The notes: generated by a model from the letters alone, not told the origin. Shown: positions 1 through 12,320, numbered from the stretch's first letter. The stretch is DNA of 64,000 bases from Cacajao melanocephalus (GCA_963573385.1 CAUYLG010075758.1:1-64000); one strand, 5' to 3'. Translations and numbers: made by a program.

Positions 1-312
1 AACGAGATAGAAAATTAATAGGGACATTTATGATTTGAATTTAGACTTGGAATAAGTAAACTTAGTGAACATCTATAGAATTCTTCACCCCAGATCTCCA
101 GAACATACATTTTTCTCAGTATCATATTACACCTATTCTGAAAGTGACTATATAACTGGAAGTAAATCACTCTTCAGCATTAACATAGTATTTCATAGAC
201 TTAAATGAAATATTGGTTGGCTGTTTGTTTGTTATTCTCTTCCCTTATTCCTTCCTGTCTCTGTTGTTAAGCATAATTATTGGCATAAAAGAGATTTTTA
301 ATACCTATTCCT
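1..312. other. unique AT-rich sequence
   Basis: No gene, RNA or repeat family recognised. AT-rich non-coding sequence without an ORF of note. Confidence 0.5.
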
Positions 313-395
313 AGATTGCATTCCAGCCTGGGCAATAGAGCAAGAATTCAGTTCTCTCTCCCCCTTTTTCTTTCTTCTTCTTTCTCTCATAAAAA
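313..395 (+). mobile_element. Alu 3'-end fragment
   Basis: Begins with the Alu right-end hallmark (gcattccagcctgggcaa, then agagcaaga) and runs through a CT-rich stretch into a short A-run. Only the last part of the right monomer is present; the rest of the Alu is absent. Tail sequence is degenerate, so this is an old fragment. Confidence 0.6.
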
Positions 396-2554
396 AAAAA
401 AGAATGCAATTATTACAGTTTTATTTTTTAATCCCATATTCTAATAGACACACTAAAGCTTTCAGATTTACTCTAGTATGAATTTCTTTTTAATGGGCTC
501 CATGTTTCTACATCTGGAACAAGAAAAGTCTATCTCTTCTTCCCTCTTCTAAAGATATAGTAAATTTAAAGAATGATATATTATGCTTTTAAGTAGTGGT
601 AAATATCCCCATTCTAATCAATTCCCTGATTGCAACACAATTGATGCTGATTAAAGATACAAACAACTAAAAATATTATTTGTCTGAGTAAAAGTAATTT
701 TAATCATGAACCTTAGATTGAACTGTTTATAATGTATGTCTGTTTACTCCGCAACAAAATAAGGATTATGTGTTCCATAAAAAGTCAGATAAACTGTGTT
801 GGAAGTTTTATTTTATCACAACAGCAAACTCTGTTCATATATTTACATATTGCTTGGGAATCACGAATCATCTGCTCATAACCTAGAATAATAATGATCA
901 TGCTGTCTGATAAAGTTTTTCAGCTGTACCTTGAATACCCCATGACTCCACTGATGATCATAAACCTCCACCATTTTGTTCCATTTAATAAAAGTTACAT
1001 TTTATCGACTAACATAAACTATTTCTTGTATAGTAAATGTCTTAATTTATAAGGTCAATAGAATATATAAAAGCAAATGAATAATACATGTAAACTCAAG
1101 TTTGTCATCATCATATAGATTCTTATTTTGTGTAATTAATAAAAGTTCTCCTTTAACCAGACCCCCCCTAAAATTGTGTCATATAATCTGTAGTTTATGT
1201 ACTAGGAGATTAGTTTTCAAACTCAAAATGAAGTGAGCTATAATTTGTAATTAAACGTATATAAAGCACCTATTCATAAATTATTTTCTTAGTGTATAAA
1301 GCAAAGCAAATATAAGGGTATCCACAGAGCAGTAAAACTCTCATCTAGTTAGCTTATGGTGTGTTTTCTTGAAAGGAAGGAAAAGCAACAGAATTGGAAC
1401 TATTATACCAAGGACTGAACATGACCACAACACACACTAGGAATGCAGTGTGCATGTGCCTGTTATCCAAAATGTCTAAAGCTGCTCCAGCAAAAGTTTG
1501 AAGGACATAGGCAATTATATAGATTCTGGGAGTCAGAATTTTTAGAACTTAAAAAATTTAGATATTATCTAGGAACATTATGTTATCAAATAATAGAGAT
1601 GCCATCTCTCTTCATTTTATGTGATTGGCACATCTGAGTGATACATAGAATATGATGAAAATGGTGCCCCCTGCAGCATGAAATTAGCAATAACACATCC
1701 ACCTTTCATTTAATAAATTTGGAAACTAAGACCCACAGAGAGGAATCCTCTGCCCTGACAGCTCTGGAAGCCTAGCTTTGACATCGGAAGGGTAAGTCCA
1801 TGAAAATTTGGTGTTGACAAGTTCTCCATGCCATCTGAAATTCTACAAGTATGATCTTGCATATGTGTTGAAGGCTCGCTCATTTAGAATTGAATTGCTT
1901 TTCTCCATTATTTATTTATTCAGTATTCTAGAAATAAAGAAGAAAGCAAGTTTTGGCAGAGGAAATAAGTAAGATCTCCCAGGACTTAGTATCAGGAACA
2001 AGAGGTAAACTGTATCTGTGTAAGGCAGTAGTGGGAGGAGTCTGAAAAAGAATGTGATGATACCCAAAGCAAATTAAACTTATGCAGCATAGGCTATATT
2101 CATGCCTACTGCTAATCTCTCTTCCTTACTCTGCTCTTTGGATTTTTTATATCTTCTCCTAAAACTGAAGTATTTGGTTTCTTCTTATGGTGTATGAAGA
2201 AGCATACAATGTGCATGAAATACCTACTCTGAGACAAATTTTAGTCTGTTCTAATATTACTTTATTATTTAGTTGCATTGTACAGATACAAACTAATGTG
2301 GTACCGATCTAACAAAGAATATGGACACGTTTAATGCAAACAACACCAGAATCCATATGATCGAAGAAAATAGGATTTAGGAAAAATAGGAGTGGATAAG
2401 AAAGACAAAATAACACTAATTTAAGTTAACACTATGAGCTAGACATTTTATTGACCTTCTTGGTTTTTGTTGTTGTTATTCTTAATTTTTTTAAAAAAAA
2501 CCTGTCAATGTTTAGCTATGTACAAGGCACCGGACTAGAAAACACATTTATCAG
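396..2554. other. unique AT-rich sequence, no gene seen
   Basis: Over 2 kb without a recognisable gene. A weak MIR-like string (ttggaaactaagaccca, near 1,718) hints at a very old SINE but is too short to call. The 64-codon frame at 1443-1637 has no similarity I recognise. Confidence 0.5.
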
Positions 2555-2930
2555 CTTCCTTTGAAACTAAGGTGTGGCTATGTGACTGAGTTCTGGTGAG
2601 CAAAATAGAAGTGGAAATGTTGTGTTACAACTCCTTAAAGATGCCCTAAAAAGAATGATAGTGTGTGCTGTTTGCACCTTTCTCCATGACCATTTTTTCC
2701 ATCCCACTGTCTGGTACACAGATGTATTGGTTGGAGCCTGACAATGTGTCAGAGCAGTGAACTGAAACTGACGTAAGTCTCTGACATCTTCGTGGAGCCA
2801 CATAGCAACCCCGGATCTCCTATCTCAGAACATTTTTCCATGTAATAAAAATAAACTTTTATCTCATTTAAGCTACATCATTTGAGGTTTTTGTTATCTG
2901 AAACTAAGCATAATCCTAACTGATATTCTC
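2555..2930 (+). mobile_element. old MLT1-like (MaLR) LTR relic
   Basis: Shows the sequence order typical of old mammalian MaLR LTRs: a 'tgactgagttctggtgagcaa' type block (degraded) near the start, a block rich in aataaac near 2,849, then a 'taagctac...gaggtttttgttat' block and an end resembling 'cctaactgatat'. A similar relic lies at 35.1 kb. Family assignment is from memory and could be another LTR group; boundaries are approximate. Confidence 0.4.
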
Positions 2931-3329
2931 TTAATTTACAGATGCAAAACCTAGGAACAAAATAAAATACCTATGCAATTGCAAAGTGGCAAGAAGACAA
3001 TTTATACAAAACCTATTTATGATTGCAAAATCTGTATTATTTTCCAGAGAAAACACAACTTTCTGTTTAGCATAAGAGTGATTAGAAATAGAAGATAGGC
3101 CAAAGGCAAAATAAAAAAGGAGCCAGATTACAGTGTTTGAGGTCTGAAGTAATCACTCAAATCTTACTCTCTCAACATGGACCACAGCAAGAGTTTTGCT
3201 AATCATTAGTTACAGGTGATAAATGAGTAATGAGCAAAGTCAAGACTGATTCTTGGATTTTTATCCTTGATTGGCTAAGTAAATGGCGGTGGTGCTGTTT
3301 ATACAGCTGGTAACCAATACAAAACCAAC
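2931..3329. other. unique sequence
   Basis: No feature recognised in this roughly 400-base stretch. Confidence 0.45.
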
Positions 3330-4548
3330 CCAGTATTCAAGGTTCAGTACTTGAGCCCTGTCAGCGTCCTTTGCTATGATACCTTCTCCACTTGGTGCTC
3401 TACCCACCTATGGCTGAGCTGGTATCTAAGGTGCAAGACAAAGTCCTCTTTACATTTACCTCCAGTTTTCTCAAGCAGATGGAGTCTCTCCCCATAGCCA
3501 CTAGGGCTGGGGATGTGCTGAGTCTCACTTAAAGCCAGCAAGTGCCAGACTCATACCCAAGGCCCACGGCATATTACCTGAGTATTGCTGCCGGTTATTC
3601 AGGGTCCAAAGGCTCTTTAGTCAGCAAGTGATGGCTCCTGCCAGGAGGAGGTTTTTCCCTTTGAGGCAGTGAGTTCCCTTCTGGCTCACGGTGTGTCTAT
3701 CAATGTTATCCAGAAGCTAGGGCCTAGAAAGGGAGCCTCATGACTCTGACTGGTGCCCTATCCTACCGTGGTGGAGCTGGTATCCAAGATGCAAGACAAA
3801 GTCCTCTTTACCTTACCCTCTCCTCTCCTCTCCTCAAGTGGAAGAAAGGAATCTCCTTTGGACCCATGAGCTATGCAGTCTGGGGTTGGGAGAGCAGTGG
3901 CATGAGCACTCCCTTAGCGGCCCCATCTGTTGTCTCTGTAGGTCACATACCCCTGCTGCCAAGTCCACGGACTCTGAGCCCAGTTCAGCAATAGGGCTCA
4001 CCTAGGAGTTGCAATCCTTGTGACCTAGATTGCCTTTCAAGTTTATTTAGGGCCTCGGAGCCCTTTAGCCCACAGTGGTGAGGCTTTCTGGAACTTAAGT
4101 AGTGACCTGGGTGCTCTGAGTTGCCCACTGGATTGGGCAATTCCTCTCTGGCTATGGCTGGTTTAAATGCTCCCTTCATGGGTAGGCATCAGCTGAGTTC
4201 AGCTTGGTTTTGCTTTCTGCTATGATGGGGTAGTGCTAAGTTCAATATAATGTCGTACAATTGCTGCACTCTCCCTATCCCAAGTGCATGATTCTCTCTC
4301 TACACCACACAGCCACTGCCAGAATGTTGGGGAAGGGTAGTGTTGGCGATTCAAGACTGTCTTTTCTACCCTCCCTCTTTAATGCTTTTTTCGGCGATAT
4401 GAAGTCAAAAACAGGTATTGTGAGTGCTCACCTGATTTTCAGTTCTTATGAAGGTGCCTTTTTGTGTAGGTAGTGGTTAAATTGGTGTCCTTGTAGGGGA
4501 GATGGTTGGTTGAGCCTTCTATTTGGCCATCTTGCTACAACTACTATA
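3330..4548 (-). mobile_element. L1 5'UTR fragment (old L1P/L1M type)
   Basis: The right edge reads, on the minus strand, tagcaagatggccaaataga, the start-of-element block of older L1 5'UTRs. It continues through blocks recalled from these UTRs ('ctacaaggacaccaattta', 'caccttcataagaactgaa', 'tttgacttcatatc'). The segment is GC-richer than its surroundings, as L1 5'UTRs are. It stops before ORF1, so only the 5' part of the element is present, which is unusual because L1 copies are normally 5'-truncated. Small frames here (3740-3994, 3985-4179, 4261-4473) are not genes. Confidence 0.7.
3416..3811 (-). repeat. diverged tandem units inside the L1 5'UTR (period about 358 bp)
   Basis: A 33-base block at 3421-3453 (ggtatctaaggtgcaagaca...) recurs at 3779-3811 with two mismatches, and flanking bases are also alignable at the same 358-base offset. 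This is what a tandemly repeated 5'UTR monomer or an internal duplication would look like. Confidence 0.6.
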
Positions 4549-5289
4549 ATTTTGAAGAAATAAATGTAAACAATATTTAAAGATTGGAATAACTAGTGAA
4601 TATGAAAATATCTGTTATTCCTATTGGTGGCAAAGTCATAGTTATTGCTAAAGTTACTATGGTTTACTGGCTGCATGTATAATTAAATGAAATGTTAAAT
4701 TTTAATTACAAGTTAGAGAAAATAAAATGTAATTTTTTTCCCTTCTAAGTACATGGACCAAGTGAAGATACCCTGCTATATAAATGGAAGATGCTGACTT
4801 TAGTGAGCAATCTTCTGATAGGAGCAGAAGACTTTGCCTGAGCCCAGGTTGCACAAAACCCCATCACCCTTCACCTCTTTCCTCTTCTCCATTCTCATTC
4901 CATGTGGGGTAGGCTTCATCTTCTGGCTCTAGGGGAACAGTATTTAACCCAAAATGACCAATAAAACTACTTGTGCCTTCTAAGAGATCCTCACTCTTTC
5001 CCACAGGATGTGATTATTAAAATTATTGCTGTTACCTTGTGATGTGGATGAAATAAGCTTTTTAAAGATTAGAGCCAATAATTAAGAATAACACAACCAA
5101 AGGACAGAAAGGAACTTGGTCCAGAGGAAATAATGCAGTCTTTGATCAAGCCTCTCCTGACAACAACTATCTCTGGACTTTATATTACATCTCCTTTTCC
5201 TAAACCATGCTGGGTTTCTTTTCTAGCACTTGCAAATGACATATAATTGTAGTATGGATGTTTCAGGAAGATATTCTAGTGGAAGTGAT
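4549..5289. other. unique sequence
   Basis: No gene or repeat family recognised. AT-rich at the start, ordinary composition afterwards. Confidence 0.45.
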
Positions 5290-5650
5290 ATTTTAGTTGA
5301 AGTCCAAGGATAGATTGGATTTAACTATTTGGGATAAAAGAAGAGAGGTAACTTTCTAAGCAGAAGAAATAAGATGTACCCAGGAAATATGGCTGGGGAG
5401 AACGTGGTGGGTACGAAAGAAAGAAACTGATAAAATGTCAGGTCAATTAGCACACAAAGAACAAGGGACAGAAAATTGAAAGGTGAGGATGGAAAGGACT
5501 GTGCACAGCTGTGGAGTCAGATGTAAGGGCTTTGCTCATTACTGTTAGAGAAACTAGATGTCATGAAAGTGATTGAAGCAAGAGAATGACATGATAATCT
5601 AAGTATTTGAGATTACGCTATTCATAATACGCAGATCAAATGAGAAGTAC
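5290..5650 (-). mobile_element. L2 LINE fragment
   Basis: Reads as the antisense of the L2 ORF2 3' region: a degraded 'gtaagggctttgctcatta...gagaaactagatg...gaagcaagagaatgacatgat' block corresponds to the L2 antisense pattern 'aaggactttggc...tgggaagcc...gagtgacatgat'. Strongly diverged. Confidence 0.5.
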
Positions 5651-5689
5651 AGCATAACCAGTTAAAAAGCTATCACAAAAGTTGTTTTA

Positions 5690-5965
5690 AAAACAGTGAA
5701 AAAGTGAGGCAGGAGTCACAGAGGAGACATCATGACAGGAGGAGAGGTCAGAGTGATGCGGAGCCAAAAGCCAAGGTATAGGGATGGTTTCTAGAAGCTG
5801 GGAAAGGTGGGGAAGCAAAATCTCTGCTAGATTCTCAAGTAGAAACTCAGTTTTCTCAATAATTTGACTTCGGCGCCATAAGAACCATTTCAGACTTCTG
5901 ACTTCTAGAACTGTGTGATAATAAATTTGTATTCTTTTAGCTAAGAAAACAACCCCAGCAATTAC
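5690..5965 (+). mobile_element. MLT1-type LTR fragment
   Basis: Contains the order 'gagtgatgcggagccaaaa', 'ccaaggtatag', 'gaagctggga', 'gacttctagaactgtgtga', 'aataaattt', which matches the 3' half of an MLT1-type MaLR LTR. The 137-codon minus-strand frame at 5687-6100 overlaps this relic and is not a gene. Confidence 0.5.
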
Positions 5966-6239
5966 AGTGGTCCATGAGAAAGGTGATGATAGCTTGTTTG
6001 GGCCAGTATGTGACACTGTCACAGCAGTAGAAATAGGGAAAAATAGAAAGAAATTGAGAAATATTTGGGAGCTGAAATGGATAGGTCTTGATGATACCAA
6101 ATCTGACCTCTAAATGTTGGACTGCACCAGAGATTCATTTTAGGCTTTCTTCTTTTGACTCACTCTTTCCCTAGAATACCTCATCACATTCTAAATATGG
6201 TCTCCGGCCCTGACCTCTTCTTCAAACTCTGATTTACAC

Positions 6240-7110
6240 TCATTCTATTTCAAAGTCTCAAAGGTATGCCCAATCTATCCATCACCACCACCACCCCACT
6301 TTTGTCACCATCACCACTGACACCTTTTCCACATCAGTAAGTGACACCACCCTTCTATCTAGTCGTCCAAGCCTAGGGGTCATCTTTGATTTCTCTTTTT
6401 ACCTCATTCCCCACAAGGAGCAATTTCCTGCTTATGTTTTTTTTCTATCTTCAAAATACTTCTTTAATCTGTTTAGTTTCTCACTTCAACTACTAATACC
6501 CAAGTCCAAACCACCATCGTCTCTCACCTGAGTTAATTCAAAAAATGCTTAAATGGAGTTCTTGCCTCTGTACCTTCCAGTCCATTTTAAAAATAGGGTC
6601 AGAGTGACAGTTAAAAATATAAGCCCTACAGTGTTTTTTTCTGCATATCACGGGAGCCATATTATCACCCTTCATTAGCTTCTCTTTACATCTCCTTCTC
6701 TGCTTTCCCTTTTTCCCTTAGATACAATGTTCCAGCCATGTTGGTCTTCTGGACACCAAATCTTCTTGCTTTCAGACCATTGTGCTTGCTCTTTCCTCTC
6801 CCTGAAATGATCTTCACTCCTAACTCACGCCTTCCCTGTTCACAATCACCTCCCTGAAGAACGCTTCCCTAACTATGACATCTAAATTTGGCTTCCCCTA
6901 TTCCATCCAGTGTCTCCCTACGGCACGTTTGGTTTCCTTTTGAACATTTTTCAAAATATGTATCTACTTGCTTGCTATCATCTCCTTCCTTTCACTACAC
7001 ATGCTGCATGATGACAAGAAAGTTATTGTTTATACCACCACGCCCCAGGCACTTTAGAAAATGGTGGTGCTAAAGAGGTGCTCAATAAACACTTGATGAA
7101 TGAAAAATAA
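6240..7110 (+). mobile_element. L2 LINE, 3' part
   Basis: Follows the L2 ORF2 3' region closely in order: 'aagcctaggggtcatctttg', 'attcccca', 'caaaccaccatcgtctctca', a 'cagagtgac' block, 'ctctccctgaaatgatcttc', 'cttccctgttcacaatcacc', and the L2 end 'gtgctcaataaacacttgat' near 7,078. It is one of the longest L2 relics here. Confidence 0.75.
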
Positions 7111-8509
7111 AGGAATGGATTAGCTGCGATGTGAAAAGAAATGAAGTTTCAAAAATCATCCCTCAGTTTCTGGTTTGTTTCTTGACAGATGGCTATGCCA
7201 ATTACTGAGAGAGGGGATTCTAAAAGAAGACCAGTCTTAGGGGAAAGAGCATGAATTTTAAACAGTGGACTTGGATATACCTTTGAGACTTCCATGTGAA
7301 GATATAAAATGGCAACTGATTTTATGGGTTTAGAATGTAGAAAACAGAATTGTGTTGGACATAGAAATGTAAGTAATATAATTGGCATACAATCAGGAAC
7401 TGGATATATGGGCATAAAGGTAGGCTTGGGCATGTCTTGATGATACTTTCTTGTGGTTCTCCAGCTATTTCATCTGCATGTCTCTCTCAAAATATTGTCT
7501 GCACAATTTCTGTTTTCTGAAAGCATCCTGTACCATGCATTGCCTTATGTCTACTGACAATTTCAATCAAATATTGTCAAAGTATCCTTGAAATAATGCC
7601 CATGTATGCCATTTTACTCACCAAATTACACTCATAAACCAGTACCCATTTCCTCTTAACATTTGGCATTTTTGTTTTTTCATTTCACTTATATTTTCTC
7701 ATTATGAGTAAGCAAAGACTGTACTGTGAGTCCTCCATTGATTTGACAAAGAAATAAATATTTATTCTTCCTCTGATGAGTTGATACAGTCTTCTTTGTC
7801 AATCCTATATTCAAAACCAGAGTGTTTTGATGCAATGAGGGGAAAGAAATAAAGCTGCAACAAGAGAGAGAGTCAATACATAAAAGATCTCCTGCCGCTA
7901 CTTTCTAATTAATTTTGTTTTGTTTGTTTTAAACTATATTGCCTGAGGTTTTGGGTGTTACCTGTTCAGGCAAGTAATGTGAGATCAGCCTTCTGGACTC
8001 AAACACCTAGTATATTCAGTCCGAGAAAGTCATTTCATGGAGGCAATTAGTTCAACTAACTGCTTGATTGCTCTGGTAAAATTGGCCAGTTGTCTGACCT
8101 TCGATAGAAACTGGGAAGAAATTTTCTTCCCCCCATGAGTCTGGCAAAGATATTTTTTCTGCTTTCTCCAGATCAAAGGGGAACATTGCACTCCTGGTGC
8201 TTAAGTAACCCAACATTTTGTTGCATTAACAAGTTCAAGGTAAATATGTGGGAAGGAACCCTTATTTCAGGATTTAGTGAAAATTCAATTGTTGAACTTT
8301 GAGAGTACTTTTTGAATGGTAATAAAGCAAACTTTGAAGAGGATCTCCTAGTCATATATAGACAAATTCAGTAAATACACCTGACAGTGAAGGTTCACTG
8401 TTTTAGCTGGTGCTTGCTGCTAGCGGCTTTCAAATTGTGAATCCCCAGAATTGTTGGGCAGACTTTCAAGGTGCTACAGGAGAGAAAATAATGCCAATGA
8501 GGCAAGGCT
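7111..8509. other. unique sequence
   Basis: No gene or firm repeat call. The short frames (7149-7433 minus, 8173-8355 minus) lack recognisable domains. Confidence 0.5.
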
Positions 8510-8755
8510 TAAATTTTCATAGCATTTTACTTTTTATAAAATGCTTTTTATTATTTTAGTTTATTGTTTAAATAATCCTTGGATGAGGGCAGGAGTTAAT
8601 ATCTCTATTTTTAAAAATGAAAACATAGTGATTCAGAGATGTCAGGTAACTTTTCTATCCTTTTAGCTAATTAGGGATGGATCCAGGCCTGTAATGCCTT
8701 TCTTTTTCTTTGCCTCTAAATCCAATGCTCTTTCTGCTGTGCCCCATTATTCCCT
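8510..8755 (-). mobile_element. MIR SINE
   Basis: Matches the antisense of MIR: 'atctctatttttaaaaatga', 'gatgtcaggtaactt', 'ttagctaattaggga', 'ggatccaggcctgtaatg', 'ccaatgctctttctgctgtg'. Degraded but in the correct order. Confidence 0.65.
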
Positions 8756-9783
8756 CTCAAAGCTCTTGAAATCAGAACTCACATTTATAAATGTTTTAGC
8801 TTTCTATCCCCTCAATTGCAGTGGATGTGTATGTGCATGTAAATGTATTTAAAAGACACTGTGAAATACTTAAAATGCATTTCCAAATGATTTGGAATGC
8901 ACATACTTAAATATACAGACTAATTAAACCTGCTAAATATGTTTATTTTCATACATTCTAAAAACTAGTAAATGCTTGTATCATCAGACAGAGAGATATT
9001 ATCAAATGCGTTTGAAAAATGTACATCAGGTAAACTTCAGAAAATGTGTACAAGGTCATTTAGCTAGCATGTGGTTGAGCTTATGTTTATCCAGACTTGA
9101 CATTGTCTTCAGCAATGCTTGTGTTCAGGTGTTTTATGCAAATAAGAGAAAGAAGCACAGATGTCCAGAGTGGGATTAATAGAGGACATTTAAGAACAGT
9201 CAGCATCTTTGTCTATCAGAAAGTCGGCTCTGTACCATTCACTTTGGGTTGAGACTGTCTTGTCAGAGGCTCAGTGCTGTTGTTTGGTAAGCACACTTCC
9301 TGTAAAATACAAAGGAGCACCCACCTTACATGAAATCTCCTTGTAGAGCAAAATGGAATTTAACAAAGGCTCAGTACACTTATTCAGGAAGACACCACGA
9401 AGACAGAGAAAGGTTTTTTAAAAAGAGATGGGTCAAAACCAGCAGAAAAAGAAAGACTGGTGGCTTTGAGATAAAATATTTTACAAATAATAGAAAAAAG
9501 AGGTCAGGACCTGCTGAAGCCAGAACCTGTCTGTCAGCAGCCTTTATTCTCCTTCAGGTCCCTCCACAAATACTGATGTCCTCAGGCCACGTTTACGGTT
9601 TAGCTAGTGCCTTCAAGTACAGCATAGCTCTGTTTTCTGCATTAAGCAGGGCATGCCAATCTACTACTTGGGGAGCTTGGCCCAGTCCAACAGCTGTTTT
9701 TCGACAGTTTTGATATCCTGTCTTGCTCAATTCTCTATCATTTGCAACTCTATGTATGCAGCTCCAGAACAAGGGTAACAATG
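8756..9783. other. mostly unique sequence with a weak MIR relic
   Basis: At about 9,035-9,140 'caaggtcatttagctagcat' followed by a 'ccagacttgacattgtcttc' block resembles minus-strand MIR. The rest, including the 127-codon plus frame at 9330-9713, shows no recognisable domain. At 8,876-8,901 there is a short near-perfect hairpin (tgcat, t bulge, tccaaa, tga, tttgga, atgca). Confidence 0.45.
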
Positions 9784-9972
9784 GCCATAAATAAGGCTTT
9801 CTGAAACACAGCCATCCTCATTCAGTTACACATATTATATACCTACTGTATCCCTGCCTTTGTTCCACAGGGGCAGAGTTTAGTAGGTATGACAGAGATA
9901 CATAATGTCCAGCAATCTAAAATATTTCTCATCCAATCTATTATAGAAAAAGCTTGGCAACCCCTGCTTCAG
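9784..9972 (+). mobile_element. hAT-Charlie non-autonomous DNA transposon fragment
   Basis: Carries the recognisable order 'ataaataaggctttctga' / 'acacagccatcctcattcag' / 'ggcagagtttagtaggta' / 'gacagagatacataatg' / 'aaaaagcttggcaacccctg', the 3' part of a common hAT-Charlie MITE whose terminus ends in a 'gacccctg' type inverted repeat. The 5' part is missing. I do not commit to a MER number. Confidence 0.6.
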
Positions 9973-10351
9973 ACCTGTTGTATTCCCCGAACTTCTCACT
10001 TCACTAGTCCCCTACCTTGCCTCCCTGCTCTGGACTTGCTAGAATTTCGAATTCCTGCCTCATCTCTCAAGGTTTTCTTTCTTTCTTTTTTTTTTTTTGA
10101 GATTCTTGAGATACCTATCTTGTATCCACAACCACTAACACCCTGCTTCACAGCATAATCTATTAAAAATACATCTGTAAGTCTTATTCGATTAGCATTT
10201 GTTTTGCTGGGGGAAAAATGATCACTGCTTGCCTCATGTCTCCTCTTGGCTTAATTAACAAATTTGCAGCTAAAGAAACGCACAGGGTACCATCACATGA
10301 CATGGTGTGTTTGCCCATGTTTGCCACAATCGGAGTTCTCTACCATGCTCA
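9973..10351. other. short unique stretch with a T-run
   Basis: Contains a pyrimidine/T-run at about 10,076-10,098 and otherwise no recognised feature. Confidence 0.45.
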
Positions 10352-10637
<286 letters not shown>

Positions 10638-10809
10638 AAAGATGGAGCATTCTTACAAAGGATACTACAGAGCACAGAAGACAATTATAGGAACTGGAAT
10701 AAAAGGGAATGGGAAACAGCATACAAATCTGTCTTAATGCTGAAAATGACTTAAGTTTCTATGAAGAAACAGAGGGTTTAAAAATTAATCATTTTTGAAG
10801 ACTTCACTA

Positions 10810-10985
10810 ACATGCTTATAATTGTACTGCCATTGTCACACATAATCACCAAAATTTCCCCCAAGAAGTAGATATCTTGCTTATTTTACAGGTGAGAAAC
10901 CAAGGCACAGCAGGGCAACTGGCAAACCAAGGATTAGAACCCATTTCCTTGACATCACTGCTTGTGGCAATGACTAAGACACTTC
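10810..10985 (-). mobile_element. MIR SINE
   Basis: Antisense MIR: 'cttattttacaggtgagaaa', 'caaggcacagcagggcaact', 'aaggattagaacccatttcc'. Orientation is the same as the other MIR copies in this stretch. Confidence 0.65.
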
Positions 10986-11226
10986 ACTGTCACCCTCAGC
11001 TCCACTTTGCAAAATTCAGTTCAGACAATTGGAAATTTGTTCTGCAAATTCTAGAAAACCTCAGGGCTAAGTGTAAATGAGTCACAATGGGGTGATGAGG
11101 AAGAAGAGGAGCAGGGGATTGAGTGAGAACTTATGTTCTAGATCATTTGAAAGGAAAATTTTACTGATATTATTCACTACACTGTGAAATTCAGTAAAAA
11201 GTCAGCCTGTCTGGGGTCTCATCCAA

Positions 11227-11279
11227 AGGCATTCAGTCTTTCAGACACTTTTGAGGAGTGTCTGAAAGCCCGAATGCCT
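11227..11279. other. 20-bp stem hairpin, pre-miRNA-like
   Basis: An 8-bp stem (aggcattc/gaatgcct), a symmetric 3x3 internal loop (agt/ccc), then a perfect 12-bp stem (ctttcagacact/agtgtctgaaag) closing on a 7-base loop (tttgagg). All 20 pairs are Watson-Crick. It does not belong to a repeat I recognise and lies between two MIR relics. Whether it is transcribed cannot be told from sequence; 53 nt is short for a canonical pre-miRNA. Confidence 0.6.
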
Positions 11280-11359
11280 ACCAAAAGCTCCACAAACACG
11301 GTAATGTTGCAGTGCACACAATCACATCCCACAGGATAGATTAAGTGGGAAAACATACC

Positions 11360-11510
11360 AGGATCCCATTGATCCTCTACTCCAGTTCATTCCTTTTACA
11401 GATGTAGATATTGAAATCCAAACAGGGAAGGTGACTGGCCGGGTGTCATACAACTGTGGCAGATGACAGGTTGCATTACAACTTCTATCACCCTATGACC
11501 CATGACACAG
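11360..11510 (-). mobile_element. MIR SINE, diverged
   Basis: Antisense MIR core: 'ccttttacagatgtagatat', 'aacagggaaggtgactgg', 'catacaactgtggcagatga'. Weaker than its neighbours. Confidence 0.45.
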
Positions 11511-11699
11511 TGACTAATGCATGGATTTTGGATGCAGACAGACTAGGGGCTGGAACCCTGGGGAGCTGGACTGATGGCTGGGAGTGAGCTGTTCTCCTCT
11601 TAATGCCCCGCTTCATCTCCATGAGTACAGAGAGTTTGTCCCTTCTCATTGATAACTTAGCTCAAATGAGTTCATCGGATAGCACTAAAGATAATTACC

Positions 11700-11860
11700 A
11701 CTGGCACAGAGCTTTATATTCTACAAAGTGCCTTCACAGTGATGGTTATTATCCATATCTAACAAACGAGGAAATCTGTGTGGAGAGAAATGAAGAAACT
11801 GCATCTAGGTCATCCCAAATGGCAATGCCCTTTCTCCCACCTGGGCCTGACTCCCAAGAA
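11700..11860 (-). mobile_element. MIR SINE, diverged
   Basis: Shows the antisense MIR order 'gcttta...ctacaaagtgccttcaca', 'ttattatccatatctaacaa', 'cgaggaaatctgtg', 'aactgcatctaggtc'. The plus frame at 11603-11881 (92 codons) runs through it and is not a gene. Confidence 0.5.
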
Positions 11861-12129
11861 AGAAAAGAGACATCTTCATAGGTTCTCTAGAAAGACATAC
11901 CCCTTCCTTCTTCAGAGTTTTCACTAATCAGTCTTTCATGGACCTAACACCTGTTCATGAGGCAGATATCGTTTCAAATTCTTTATGAACAAACATTTTC
12001 TTGTTTCCCACATTATCCTGAAATGGAGTCTGCTGTACTTTTATTAGTGGAGTTTATGTGAGTTCTTAAGAAAGGAAAGGTCTTACTGTAGTCACCGATT
12101 CAGCAAACCTGATGGCAGCTCTAAAATGT

Positions 12130-12320
12130 CCAAAAAGTGTTACTTAGATTGTGGGAAATCCTCACAAGAATCCTGTGAGATGGGCATCATCATCTCCATG
12201 TGCATATAAGTAAACTGAATTTCTTTAAAGATTAAGTAACTTGCCACAGGTCACAGGGTAAGTGGCAAAGTCAGAATTTCAAGTAGTTTGCTTCACATTA
12301 TGCTGCTTTTTTCTCTTGTG
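12130..12320 (-). mobile_element. MIR SINE
   Basis: Antisense MIR in good order: 'atcctcacaagaatcctgtg', 'agatgggcatcatcatctcc', 'aagtaacttgccacaggtca', 'gggtaagtggcaaagtcag'. Confidence 0.7.

Noticed and set aside
5687..6100. 137-codon minus-strand frame
   Set aside because: Crosses an MLT1 relic; no domain.
9330..9713. 127-codon plus-strand frame
   Set aside because: No domain recognised and no family similarity. I considered a processed pseudogene but saw no parent gene, A-tail or target duplication.
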